Position numbers and translations under genes: made by a program
Notes under the pieces: generated by a model
Databases searched by the model: none
What the model was told of the DNA's origin: nothing
The model's input: only the letters and a program-made list of their open reading frames with translations
Part shown: piece by piece, positions 1-8,067 of the stretch
How positions within the stretch are numbered: the stretch's first letter is position 1
Layout: every line of letters starts with the position of its first letter
Assembly: GCF_019929575.1 (NCBI RefSeq)
Contig: NZ_JAHZPU010000001.1
Span: forward strand, 1-64,000
Length of the DNA stretch: 64,000 nucleotides
DNA from: Streptococcus infantis
Lineage (GTDB): Bacteria; Bacillota; Bacilli; Lactobacillales; Streptococcaceae
Direction: 5' to 3'

Positions 1-321
1 CTCTATACTGTTTTTTGCAACTCTAGTATATCAGATGAACATGTCTTTTGTGTTGCACTTCATTTTACAACAGGGCTCTTTCTATTTTATTGAAATTTTC
101 TTTAATATACAAGGATCTTGTTTTCTATTTAAAATTATTTGAAGCTACATACCGTTAACAATAGGCTTAGCAGTGGATATTGTTTATCAAGCATTCTCAA
201 CTTCCTATTAACTTCAATTTCATCCACAAGACTTTCTATGAAAATAATAAAAATACATGCATGAAGAAAGGTATAGCTCATAAAATAAGATAGACAAGAG
301 GTACTTCCTTTTATAAAGCCC
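1..321. other. Left-edge AT-rich region without a supported gene
   Basis: No convincing gene is seen. The only open frame is a 62-codon one on the minus strand (135-323) with no recognisable domain and a composition like the surrounding AT-rich DNA. Near position 50 the minus strand reads TGAAGTGCAACAC, which loosely resembles ends of some streptococcal insertion sequences, but no transposase or second end is present. Confidence 0.5.
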
Positions 322-355
322 AAAAAACCGTAAGAATTTCTTCTTACGGTTTTTC
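322..355. terminator. Bidirectional intrinsic terminator
   Basis: A perfect 9-bp stem (CCGTAAGAA, 328-336, with TTCTTACGG, 341-349) has a 4-nt loop, an A tract on the left and a T tract on the right. It lies 3' of the minus-strand surface protein gene that ends at 408 and would terminate transcripts from either side. Confidence 0.85.
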
Positions 356-407
356 TAGTAAACTCATATAATCAAAATGCTCAAGTTTACTTTATCAGAG
401 TAATGTT

Positions 408-2759
408 TTACTCTTCTTCCTCGCGTTTTTTAGCGATGAGAAGTCCACCTGTCGCTGCTGCAAGAAGCGCTAGAGCAAGTGAAGCACTAGATTGTTTTGT
501 ACCAGTGTTCGGCAACTCTTTCGCTCCTGCTTTCTTAGCTGTTGGGTTAGCAGAAGACTCTTTAGTTGCTTCCTTAAAAGTATTCTCACTTGCAATTACT
601 GCTACTGAACCATTTACAAAGGTTACAACAACTGATCCGTCATTGTTAACCTTGATATCTTTCGCAGTTGGGTTAGCTTTCTTAACTTCATCCGCTACCT
701 TAGCTTTTTCTGCATTAGTCAAGTTGCTTGAATCTGTAACTGGAGTTACGGCTGGATTCTTAACTCCATCTGATTCCTTAACCTTATCAGCTGATTTCTT
801 AACTGTCTTATCTGCTGGAATAACGGCTGTGGTGTCATCTTTAAAGGTTACAACTACTGATCCATCTTTGTTTACATTGATGTCTTTCGCAGTTGGGTTA
901 GCTTTCTTAACTTCATCCGCTACCTTAGCTTTTTCTGCATCAGTCAAGTTGCTTGGATCTGTAACTGGAGTTACGGCTGGATCCGTTACTTTGTTATTAT
1001 CCGCATCTGTGCTTGGAGTTTTAACAGTAACTTTAATTGGAACTTCATCCTTAGATCCGTCTGGGTAGGTTACAACGACTGTTGCGTCTTTTTCACCATC
1101 AGTTGCTGTATCTACTGGTGTCTTGAATTCGTATGTTGTACCAATTGGTAGATCTGAAACATTACCAATTGAGTCTTGTGCATTTGGTGTTGAACCTGCT
1201 GTTACTGTTTGTGCCTTAGCAGTTGGATCATTCTTATCCGCATCGCTACGTGAGTTTTGTACTTCAAATGTAATCGTGACTTCTTGTGGGTCTTGTTTGT
1301 AGTATTCTGGATAAGTAACCACTACAGTTTTAGTATATGTACCTGGAGTTGTCGCTGTAGGAGCCTCACCATCTTTCCATGCAAATGTTGTTGCACCACG
1401 GTAGTTATTTGGAAATGCTGGTGTGCCAGTTTGATTTGTAACGTATGTCGAAGGATCTGCGTTAAAGCTTCCACCAACTTTTGCAGTGTACTTTTCTTTT
1501 ACTGCTACTGCTTGGAATTTTGAACTTACATCATCAATAAAGTTATCTGTGAAACCAGTCATGATATTTGTTCTACCACCAACAACCCCTGTTCCTTGTA
1601 TACCTGCAACATAGTCAAGTGGCATAGATTTATCTAGGATTGGTGTGTCAAATGTAATCGTCCACATAACGTTACGAATTGCATTATTATCCGCTGTCAT
1701 CGTATACAAAGCCTGTGAACGTTCTGCTGTTTGAGCCGCTACCGCTGCTTCATTTCCTCGAATTGCTGGATTTTTTGTATCTTTGTAAAGTTGAGTCAAA
1801 CGCTTCGTCGTTTCAGCGCCAGTATAGGTATTCATTCTACCATTTTGACCCATTAAGTATACTCCGTCATTATTCTTCCAGTAATTACGGCTATTGACTA
1901 CTTTTCCATTCTTATCCGTCTGTACAACGCTCCAATTGGTCGGTTCACCTACAGAATCTTTCGGAATTGTGAAGTAGACATAACCACTGGCTGAGTTTCC
2001 TTTACGGCCTGGGTTATCAAGAATTATCCAGTGGATAACATTTTTAGCCTTGTCTACTTCGTAGTTAATTTTAACATAACCTTCGACATCTTCTTTGTTT
2101 GTATAGTCAAGGTTTTGTGCACCATCTGACGCACGTGTTTCAGTTGATGCTGTAGCACGCGCTGCACGATTAGTACATGGTTTAGCTACTAAAGAGCCAT
2201 CTTTGATAGTTTGAACTGCTGTCAAGTTTGCACTTGAACCATCTGCAAAAGTAACAACTACTGATCCGTCTGCTTGGACTTGAACAACAGTCGCTGTAGG
2301 GTTTGCTGCCTTAACAGCTGCTACTACTTTTGCTTTTTCTTCATCAGCAAGTGCTGACGGATCATAAACTACAGTCACTTCTGGTGCTTGGATGCTGTCT
2401 GCTTCCTTAGCTTTTTCAACTTTATCAGTTGCTGCTACTGCTTCTTCCTTAGAATTTTCAGTAGTTGCAGCTGGTTTTTCAGCTTTTTCAGCCACTACTG
2501 TAGCTACAGCAGCTGGTGTTAATGGTGCTACTTCTACAGCTGGTGCTGCATAAGTTACATTCTCTTCATCTACAACTGGCTTAGTCCCCTCTGTTGTAGA
2601 GTTATTTTCTGGATTAGCTTCTACTGTATCTGCTTTGACTGGTGGAGCCACCAAAGCTGCCCCAACCGCAAAGACAAGCGAGCAACCGAAAAGGAAATGT
2701 TTTCCTTTTTTAATCATACGCCAATTCTTTTGTTCTGCATTTTTACGATTAAAATACAT
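408..2759 (-). CDS. LPXTG cell-wall-anchored adhesin-like surface protein
   Basis: A 783-residue secreted wall protein. The N terminus is a long signal peptide with a basic WRMIKKGKH stretch and a hydrophobic core ending near VKA-D (about residue 44). After an Ala/Glu/Lys-rich segment comes one copy of a roughly 60-residue module (about 150-195), then a unique region (about 215-425) that looks like a folded adhesin domain. Two Rib/alpha-like segments with the typical TYPDGSKDEVPIKVTV ending follow (about 430-590). Two near-identical 75-residue repeats of the same module type lead to the sortase signal LPNTG (749-753), a hydrophobic helix and a KKREEEE tail. The ligand cannot be read from sequence. 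The start lies at the end of an AT-rich leader. It is divergent from an Mga-type regulator, which may control it. Confidence 0.88.
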   Translation of the reverse strand: MYFNRKNAEQKNWRMIKKGKHFLFGCSLVFAVGAALVAPPVKADTVEANPENNSTTEGTKPVVDEENVTYAAPAVEVAPLTPAAVATVVAEKAEKPAATTENSKEEAVAATDKVEKAKEADSIQAPEVTVVYDPSALADEEKAKVVAAVKAANPTATVVQVQADGSVVVTFADGSSANLTAVQTIKDGSLVAKPCTNRAARATASTETRASDGAQNLDYTNKEDVEGYVKINYEVDKAKNVIHWIILDNPGRKGNSASGYVYFTIPKDSVGEPTNWSVVQTDKNGKVVNSRNYWKNNDGVYLMGQNGRMNTYTGAETTKRLTQLYKDTKNPAIRGNEAAVAAQTAERSQALYTMTADNNAIRNVMWTITFDTPILDKSMPLDYVAGIQGTGVVGGRTNIMTGFTDNFIDDVSSKFQAVAVKEKYTAKVGGSFNADPSTYVTNQTGTPAFPNNYRGATTFAWKDGEAPTATTPGTYTKTVVVTYPEYYKQDPQEVTITFEVQNSRSDADKNDPTAKAQTVTAGSTPNAQDSIGNVSDLPIGTTYEFKTPVDTATDGEKDATVVVTYPDGSKDEVPIKVTVKTPSTDADNNKVTDPAVTPVTDPSNLTDAEKAKVADEVKKANPTAKDINVNKDGSVVVTFKDDTTAVIPADKTVKKSADKVKESDGVKNPAVTPVTDSSNLTNAEKAKVADEVKKANPTAKDIKVNNDGSVVVTFVNGSVAVIASENTFKEATKESSANPTAKKAGAKELPNTGTKQSSASLALALLAAATGGLLIAKKREEEE
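618..981 (-). repeat. 225-bp period tandem repeat inside the surface protein gene
   Basis: The segments 618-756 and 843-981 are nearly identical and offset by exactly 225 bp (75 codons). Each encodes a module with the core AEKAKVADEVKKANPTAKDI. In-frame recombination between the copies would remove or add one 75-residue module without disturbing the reading frame. Confidence 0.85.
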
Positions 2760-3047
2760 GAATCTTGTCCCCTATCAATTTTAAAATATAGTGTGTCTTT
2801 AACACACAAATTACATTATAAAATAAAATATAGCATTATTTTAGTCAACAATTTCAAACTTTATCATTAAAAATTTTTTTCAATACAAAAAAATTCCAAA
2901 ATGTTATTTTTTATTCTAAAATACAATATAATAAATTCAGACAGATTCTTTGTTTTTTTTAATTTACTTGTGATATAATAACATTTATCTTCAAAAAAAT
3001 ATGATTTTTATTTATTATAATCAAATATATTACAGGAGGAATCATTC
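2760..3047. promoter_or_regulatory. Divergent promoter region between surface protein and Mga regulator
   Basis: This is very AT-rich intergenic DNA. A small hairpin (GTGTGT 2791-2796 with ACACAC 2802-2807) falls in the 5' leader of the surface protein gene. For the regulator, an extended -10 (TG-A-TATAAT, 2971-2979) and a second TATAAT (3016-3021) are visible. No operator is obvious by eye, although Mga-family proteins typically bind in such a region. Confidence 0.4.
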
Positions 3048-4517
3048 ATGAGAGCCCTATTGACTCAAAAAGAACAAAGGCAATTAAAAATTTTAGAATA
3101 TTTATTTGAAAATCCAGACTGGATCCACCTAGATCCTCTGGCGGAAGCCCTAGATATCAACACCCGTATTATCAAAAGTGATATCAAGGAGATGCGCGAA
3201 GTTTTGTCTTGCTTTGAAATTCAATCTTCAACTGCAGGTATCAGACTCGCCAATAATAAAAATCTGGGCATTGAACGAATTTACCGCCATATTTTACAAG
3301 ATTCATCTAACTTCCAAGTTTTGAGAGCATTCTTTTTATTAGAAGAACCATTTACCTATGAACATCTAGCTCAAACCCTCGATGTCTCACTTCCTGCCCT
3401 TCGCAAAAAAGTCGCTGAGATCAATCATACCTTACAAAATAAATACCGCTTCAAACTTAAGGTCACTCCAATCTCTATCATTGGAGATGAAAAAGACATC
3501 CGCTTCTTCTTTGCTCAATATTTCCATGAAGCCTATGGTTACTTCAAATGGCCATTTACTGATTCTAAGAAAGACATTGAAGAGTTTGTTGCTTTCTTTC
3601 TTAAAGCGACAGGATTTCCTGCCAATTATGCCAACTTATTGCAGCTAGAAACACAAATAGCTGTTAATTTGCACCGATTTAAAATTGGTACCACTATCCA
3701 AACAACGAGTAATTCTACAAATGATCTCCCTATATATAATCAACTGCCAGAATACCAAGATCAACTTGAACCTCTAGCTAAGCGCCTAAATATCGAAGTT
3801 AACCGTCATACCTTAGAACAAATCTTTGATTCTTACACCCAAAAAGGAATCTTCTTTACTGTTGAAGAATTTCTAGCTGCCCGTTCAGAGAATGAGCAAG
3901 TTAACCACTCTTATCACGCAGCTCGCGATGTCCTGGATAACTTAACACGAGAGTTTGGTGTTCACTTTTCAAATACAGATGAGTTAGTGTGGCACTTGCA
4001 CAATACTGCTCTTCTTGAACGCCAAGAAATCAACTCAGAATCTATCATTTCTCATAACAAATCCTATTCACTTTATAAAATCAAGCGATTCTTCCCTCAT
4101 TTTTACGAAGCAGCTGTTTTCGAAATGATGCGTTATAAGTCTAGCTTGGGACAAAAAGAACATGCACATGCCGTTGTTCATCTCGTTTATACACTTTTGA
4201 CCCACGCTTCAGGTTTGACGGAACAACTGTTAGAAGTTCAGAATAAGGTTCGTGTTCTTGTTTTGAGTGAGTTTGACTTTGCTCACCCTCACGCTCTCAT
4301 CTCCCTCTATAAATACTACACTTCTAAAAATATCCAGTTTGAGACTTGGGACAAGGCTACACTAAATGTTGACGAGATTATGGAGGCTGGATACGATGCC
4401 ATTCTGACCAACTTTGATATCGAAGGCTTAAAACATCCAAAACTGATCAATATTGGACGCATGGCACAGCTTCAGGTTATCAACGAATTGAACACCATTT
4501 CGATTGGTGATCTTTAA
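3048..4517 (+). CDS. Mga-family (PRD-type) transcriptional regulator
   Basis: The 489-residue product has the layout of Mga/AtxA-type stand-alone regulators. It has an N-terminal HTH (about residues 14-60, with a recognition-helix-like LAEALDINTRIIKSDIKEM), a second Mga-type HTH (about 95-135, EHLAQTLDVSLPALRKKV), a long helical PRD-like middle and a C-terminal EIIB-like portion. The start follows a strong SD (caggagg, 8 nt before ATG). Mga proteins activate surface-virulence genes in response to sugar status through PRD phosphorylation. Its divergent neighbour is an LPXTG protein, the classic arrangement of Mga with its target. I cannot assign a specific gene name; the family call is firm, the target is inference. 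Confidence 0.85.
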   Translation: MRALLTQKEQRQLKILEYLFENPDWIHLDPLAEALDINTRIIKSDIKEMREVLSCFEIQSSTAGIRLANNKNLGIERIYRHILQDSSNFQVLRAFFLLEEPFTYEHLAQTLDVSLPALRKKVAEINHTLQNKYRFKLKVTPISIIGDEKDIRFFFAQYFHEAYGYFKWPFTDSKKDIEEFVAFFLKATGFPANYANLLQLETQIAVNLHRFKIGTTIQTTSNSTNDLPIYNQLPEYQDQLEPLAKRLNIEVNRHTLEQIFDSYTQKGIFFTVEEFLAARSENEQVNHSYHAARDVLDNLTREFGVHFSNTDELVWHLHNTALLERQEINSESIISHNKSYSLYKIKRFFPHFYEAAVFEMMRYKSSLGQKEHAHAVVHLVYTLLTHASGLTEQLLEVQNKVRVLVLSEFDFAHPHALISLYKYYTSKNIQFETWDKATLNVDEIMEAGYDAILTNFDIEGLKHPKLINIGRMAQLQVINELNTISIGDL

Positions 4518-4568
4518 AGAAAACTTCTTTATGAAAGACCAATCATTCATAGTTTTATTTTCATAACG

Positions 4569-4607
4569 AAAAAGCTAGAATTCTGAATATCAGAAAACTA
4601 GCTTTTT
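4569..4607. terminator. Bidirectional terminator between convergent genes
   Basis: AAAAAGCTAG (4569-4578) pairs with CTAGCTTTTT (4598-4607), with a T tract continuing on the plus strand. It separates the regulator gene (plus) from the convergent membrane protein gene (minus). Confidence 0.85.
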
Positions 4608-4619
4608 TTATTTTTTATC

Positions 4620-5638
4620 CTACCATAGAATTCCCTTATAAGAAAATAGCAGGGCTAAGAATAACAATCCGTAGAAGAACATAAAGAGCCACTTTAATTT
4701 TACACACAGGGCTACAAATTCACGGATAAAGGCTGATGGGATGTAATAACCAGCTGTTCGACATCCCAAGCCATCTCCTTTCATGCCTAACTTGCGAGCA
4801 TAGGTACTGGTTCTAAAAACATGATAATCATTTGTTACAAAGAGAAATTGAGGATTGGTTACCAGTTTCTCACCAAGTTCCTTGGAAAAGAGAAGATTCT
4901 CGTAAGTAGTCCTTGATTGGTCCTCCAGAATAATCGCATCTTTGGGGACATCTGTCTCCGTAAGCAGATAATTTGTCATAGCCTGAGCTTCAGATATCTT
5001 TTCGTCCTCTCCTTGTCCACCACTGGCTATGATTTTGATATGAGGATTCTTAGACTTATGGTAAGCTTCCACCGCCTTATCAATTCTCCTCTTTAGCAAA
5101 GGTGTTACCTTTTCCCCACCTAGTAAACCTGCACCATGAATAATAATAAAATCATAATGCTTCTTCTTAGGAATAAAGAGATACAAGATAGGGTACAACA
5201 TAAAACCTGCAAAGGCAAAACCAAAAATAAAGTAAGAATAAGTGATAAATACAAATAGAATATTGATCAGATGGTTATTGGAAAATAAATCGCCTCTATC
5301 TCCCAATCGAAATGACACCAAGGCAAAAAATGCCAAAATGACTATTCCAAAGAGCGCTGAGAGATAATTGGCCTTTGACCGTCCCTCTCGCTTCAGCAAG
5401 ATAACACCATTATAGATCAAAAAGATACCACCCCAAAAAACCAGCAAGGGGAGTAAAATAAAGGCAAATCCATAGAAAGCAAGCTGAACCTTCTCATAAC
5501 TATTTTTATAAAAAAGTAGGATAGATAAATATAACTTGAAATGAGAAATAATAAAAATAATACTGAATTCCACAAACTTCTATTATCCTTCCAAAATGAT
5601 AGTATAAAGGCTAATATAATTCCTATAACGAGATACAT
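4620..5638 (-). pseudogene. YdcF-family (DUF218) membrane protein, frameshifted near the N terminus
   Basis: The 4620-5573 frame encodes several membrane helices followed by a DUF218/ElyC-SanA-YdcF domain (IIIHGAGLLGGEKVTPLLKRRID, an ASGGQGEDEKISEAQAM stretch and NDYHVFRT), a family linked to envelope metabolism. The natural N terminus (MYLVIGIILAF...) lies upstream in another frame, starting at 5638. The frames meet at an A6 tract (5510-5515, T6 on the coding strand). Adding one base there joins YFF to YKNSYEKV and gives a continuous product of about 339 residues. The downstream frame alone lacks a good start at its annotated beginning and would lose the first helix. This may be a real homopolymer mutation, phase variation or a sequence error. 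Confidence 0.75.
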
Positions 5639-5682
5639 TTCTCCCTTCTTTAATGACTACATTTTATCATAATTATCCACAT

Positions 5683-5708
5683 AGAAAAAGAGGATCTGAG
5701 GTCCTCTT
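5683..5708 (-). terminator. Terminator of the Rrf2 gene
   Basis: On the minus strand AAGAGGA pairs with TCCTCTT around a CCTCAGA-type loop (5687-5707) and runs into TTTTTC. It overlaps the stop codon region of the Rrf2 gene ending at 5707. Confidence 0.75.
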
Positions 5709-6144
5709 ATCCTTCTATCCTACTCCCTGCATCCGCCACTACTTGGGCCAGACTAGTTTGACTTAATTCTTGTTCCATGGCTTCTTGAATTTTATCTAAC
5801 TTTTCATCCAAAATCCCATGGATATTGGCTCCAACTGGACAGGCTGGATTTGGTTTGTCATGAAAACTAAAGAGTTGCCCTGTCTTTCCTAGGGATTCAA
5901 CTGCTTGGTAAACATCTAATAGGCTAATGTCCTCTAGATCTTTGATAATCTCTGCTCCACCAGTTCCACGCGCAACGGAAATCAAGTCTGCCTTTTTCAG
6001 TTGGGACAAGGTTTTACGGATAATAACTGGATTGACTCCAACACTACTCGCCAGAAAATCACTAGTCACCTTACTTTCTTTCCCTTTTAGGGCAATAATG
6101 ATTAACATATGAGTCGCAATGGTAAATCGACTTGAAATTTGCAT
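5707..6144 (-). CDS. Rrf2-family transcriptional regulator
   Basis: A 145-residue DNA-binding protein starting MQISSRFTIATHMLIII, the hallmark of Rrf2 proteins. A winged HTH (about residues 25-60) includes NPVIIRKTLSQLKKADLI and a wing ARGTGGAEII. Classical Fe-S Rrf2 proteins (IscR, NsrR) carry three clustered cysteines; here a single one is seen (PACPVG, about residue 102), so this is the YwnA/CymR-like subgroup, which does not obviously bind a cluster. A family member of this type may sense redox or a small metabolite; the target is unknown. It stands alone between two unrelated minus-strand genes with its own terminator. Confidence 0.85.
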   Translation of the reverse strand: MQISSRFTIATHMLIIIALKGKESKVTSDFLASSVGVNPVIIRKTLSQLKKADLISVARGTGGAEIIKDLEDISLLDVYQAVESLGKTGQLFSFHDKPNPACPVGANIHGILDEKLDKIQEAMEQELSQTSLAQVVADAGSRIEG

Positions 6145-6215
6145 AAGCTTCTCCTTTTTCTATTAGACTAGTTCGTTTCTTTCTTATCTTTATTATATCT
6201 CTTCAAGTTGTAATG

Positions 6216-7055
6216 TCAAGAGTTACCACTAAGCCAGTCATCCAGTTCTGCATCATGCCCTTGACTTTGGGCAATTTCATGAAGTAATTCTTGGTTATGG
6301 GTATGGTGAATCCCATTAACCAAACTTTCATAATAAATTTGGTAGTAGGGTAAATTTAAGTCTTTGGCTAGCTGTAATTCTGCTTCAATATCATAAGCAA
6401 CCCGACGAAAATCAACATCTTTTAAGCCTTTTTCGTCAAATTCTAATATCATGTATTGGGCACGCAAATCCTTGCGTAAATTTTCAGATAAAAAGAAGGG
6501 TTGACCAATCGAACCTGGGTTCAGGATAAGCTGACCACCACTACCATAGCGAAGAAACTGCTGATGGATATGACCATAAATGGCAATATCGCAATCTGGA
6601 TTGGTGACAAGACGGTCAAAATCCTCTTGCTTTCCAAGATGAATCAGCTCTCTCCCCCAATTTTTATCAGGCAAGTGGTGGCTAATCCCTAACTTCAAAT
6701 CTCCAAACTGACGGTGCACTTGCAAGGGATAGTTCTGCAGCGCCTCAATCTCCTCAATGCTGACTTCTTCCATAATATACTGGCACTGGCGCAAGAGATA
6801 ACGATGACTCGGTCTGCTTTCATCCAACTTTCGATGACAGGCCCGCCACAAGCTCTCCTCCCAATTTCCCAGAACTCTAAGAGTGATGGGTAAAGTATCC
6901 AATGTCTGGAGAATATTTTTTCGTCCTGTTCCAGGCATGAGGATATCTCCCAAGAGCCAATACTCATCAACCTCTGCCTTCTGTACATCTGCCAGAACAG
7001 CCTCTAAAGCTGTCGTATTGCCATGTATATCTGATAATACTGCAATTTTTGTCAT
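6216..7055 (-). CDS. Calcineurin-like metallophosphoesterase
   Basis: A 279-residue cytosolic phosphoesterase. The metal-binding motifs are in order: SDIHGN near the N terminus, LLGDILMPG, GNWEES and GHIHQQF. The C-terminal 60 residues are helical and not part of the minimal domain. The start at 7055 is chosen because MTKIAVLSDIHGN begins the domain and is preceded by an agaggaagagat SD; an in-frame ATG 22 codons upstream adds a poorly conserved-looking tail. Substrate unknown: such proteins act on nucleotides, phosphodiesters or phosphoproteins. It is monocistronic, with the convergent/divergent neighbours unrelated. Confidence 0.85.
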   Translation of the reverse strand: MTKIAVLSDIHGNTTALEAVLADVQKAEVDEYWLLGDILMPGTGRKNILQTLDTLPITLRVLGNWEESLWRACHRKLDESRPSHRYLLRQCQYIMEEVSIEEIEALQNYPLQVHRQFGDLKLGISHHLPDKNWGRELIHLGKQEDFDRLVTNPDCDIAIYGHIHQQFLRYGSGGQLILNPGSIGQPFFLSENLRKDLRAQYMILEFDEKGLKDVDFRRVAYDIEAELQLAKDLNLPYYQIYYESLVNGIHHTHNQELLHEIAQSQGHDAELDDWLSGNS

Positions 7056-7202
7056 ATCTCTTCCTCTTAGCTTTTCTATTTTTATTATAACAGACTCCAA
7101 GTCAAAGTCAAAAAGCATCAATCTTCTTCCTATCGTTTTTTACTTTACTTTTTTAGTGAAAAGGATTACAATGAAGGTAATAAGAATGAGGAGGTTTTTG
7201 CT

Positions 7203-7655
7203 ATGACACAACGTTATGAAAACATCATGGTAGCGGTTGACGGTTCTAAGGAAGCTGACTTGGCTTTCATCAAAGGGGTTCATTCAGCACTGCGTAACCA
7301 AGCAAAACTAACTATTGCCCATGTCATTGACACACGTGCTCTTCAAAGCATCTCAACATTTGATGCCGAAGTTTACGAAGAATTGCAAGTAGAGGCCAAC
7401 GATTTGATGGCTGAATATGAAAAGCGTGCAAAAGATGCTGGTCTCACAGATATTAAAGTAGTTATTGAGATGGGTAATCCTAAAACTCTTTTAGCTAAAA
7501 CAATTCCAGACAATGAAAAGGTTGACTTGATTTTGGTTGGAGCAACAGGACTCAATGCCTTTGAGCGTCTACTAGTTGGTTCTTCATCAGAATACATCCT
7601 ACGCCATACCAGCGTTGACCTTCTCGTCGTTAGAGATAAGGATAAAACTTTGTAA
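7203..7655 (+). CDS. Universal stress protein, UspA family
   Basis: A 150-residue single-domain UspA protein with the fold of an ATP-binding Usp. It starts YENIMVAVDGSKEADLAF and has the nucleotide-binding signature GATGLNAFERLLVGSSSEYI (a G-2x-G-9x-GS-type pattern) near residue 115. A good SD (aggagg) precedes the ATG. Usp proteins accumulate under starvation and other stress; the precise role here is not visible. It is followed 13 bp later by a 175-bp repeat with terminator-like ends, then a BOX element, which together fill the 412-bp gap to the next gene. Confidence 0.92.
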   Translation: MTQRYENIMVAVDGSKEADLAFIKGVHSALRNQAKLTIAHVIDTRALQSISTFDAEVYEELQVEANDLMAEYEKRAKDAGLTDIKVVIEMGNPKTLLAKTIPDNEKVDLILVGATGLNAFERLLVGSSSEYILRHTSVDLLVVRDKDKTL

Positions 7656-7667
7656 TAAAAAAGAAAT

Positions 7668-7842
7668 GAGAGTGGGACAGAAATCGGTAATTCGTTAGAA
7701 TTCGATTTCGTCGTCCCACCTCCGCACAGTTGAGTAGGGCTGTAAAAGCTGATAAAATCAGCGTAGTAGAGCCCACTCAACCACTGCGTCTTGCTCGATA
7801 ATCCAAAGACAATTGAGAGGCTAGGACCTTTGTCCCAGCCTC
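7668..7842 (+). repeat. 175-bp interspersed repeat, copy 1
   Basis: Begins GAGAGTGGGACAGAAATC and ends TTTGTCCCAGCCTC. Inside it are three inverted-repeat hairpins, including GCTGAT/ATCAGC and an outer TGAGT...ACTCA arm. It starts 13 bp after the stop of the universal stress protein gene and ends before a T tract, so it can act as that gene's terminator. Four more copies of the same length occur in the window. Confidence 0.9.
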
Positions 7843-7894
7843 ATTTTTTCATAAATTGTTGATGCAGTAGTTGGTGCTAGGAAATCAAGACTTC

Positions 7895-8053
7895 ATACTC
7901 TTCGAAAATCTCTTCAAACCACGTCAGCTTCCATCTGCAACCTCAAAATAGTATTTTGAGCTGACTTCGGCAGTTCTATCCACAACCTCAAAACGGTGTT
8001 TTGAGCAACCTGCGGCTAGCTTCCTAGTTTGCTCTTTGATTTTCATTGAGTAT
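7895..8053 (+). repeat. BOX element
   Basis: It has the BOX ends ATACTCTTCGAAAATC (boxA) and TTTTCATTGAGTAT (boxC) with boxB-like CCTCAAAA...TTTTGAG stems between. BOX elements are non-coding, non-autonomous repeats of the pneumococcus/mitis group. This one lies between a 175-bp repeat and the end of the HAD-fusion gene. Confidence 0.93.
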
Positions 8054-8067
8054 CAGTTACCTAACGC

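Noticed and set aside
30-90. TGAAGTGCAACAC on the minus strand, like an end of an IS30-family element
   Set aside because: No transposase, second terminus or target duplication is visible; the resemblance is too short to call.
135-323. 62-codon minus-strand open frame at the left edge
   Set aside because: No domain and no clear SD. It lies in AT-rich DNA, and its start overlaps nothing supportive.
403-1068. 221-codon plus-strand frame opposite the LPXTG gene
   Set aside because: Low-complexity Ala/Ser/Leu shadow of the surface protein's repeats.
2791-2807. GTGTGT/ACACAC hairpin in the surface protein leader as a terminator
   Set aside because: Short AT-flanked stem without a proper U tract in the direction of transcription; more likely a minor leader structure.
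6501-6692. 63-codon plus-strand frame opposite the phosphoesterase gene
   Set aside because: It has no SD or motif and lies entirely inside a well-supported gene.
7668-7842. 175-bp repeat considered as a BOX or RUP element
   Set aside because: It lacks the BOX ends (ATACTCTTCGAAAATC / TTTTCATTGAGTAT), and 175 bp is longer than the roughly 107-bp RUP; kept as a separate family.
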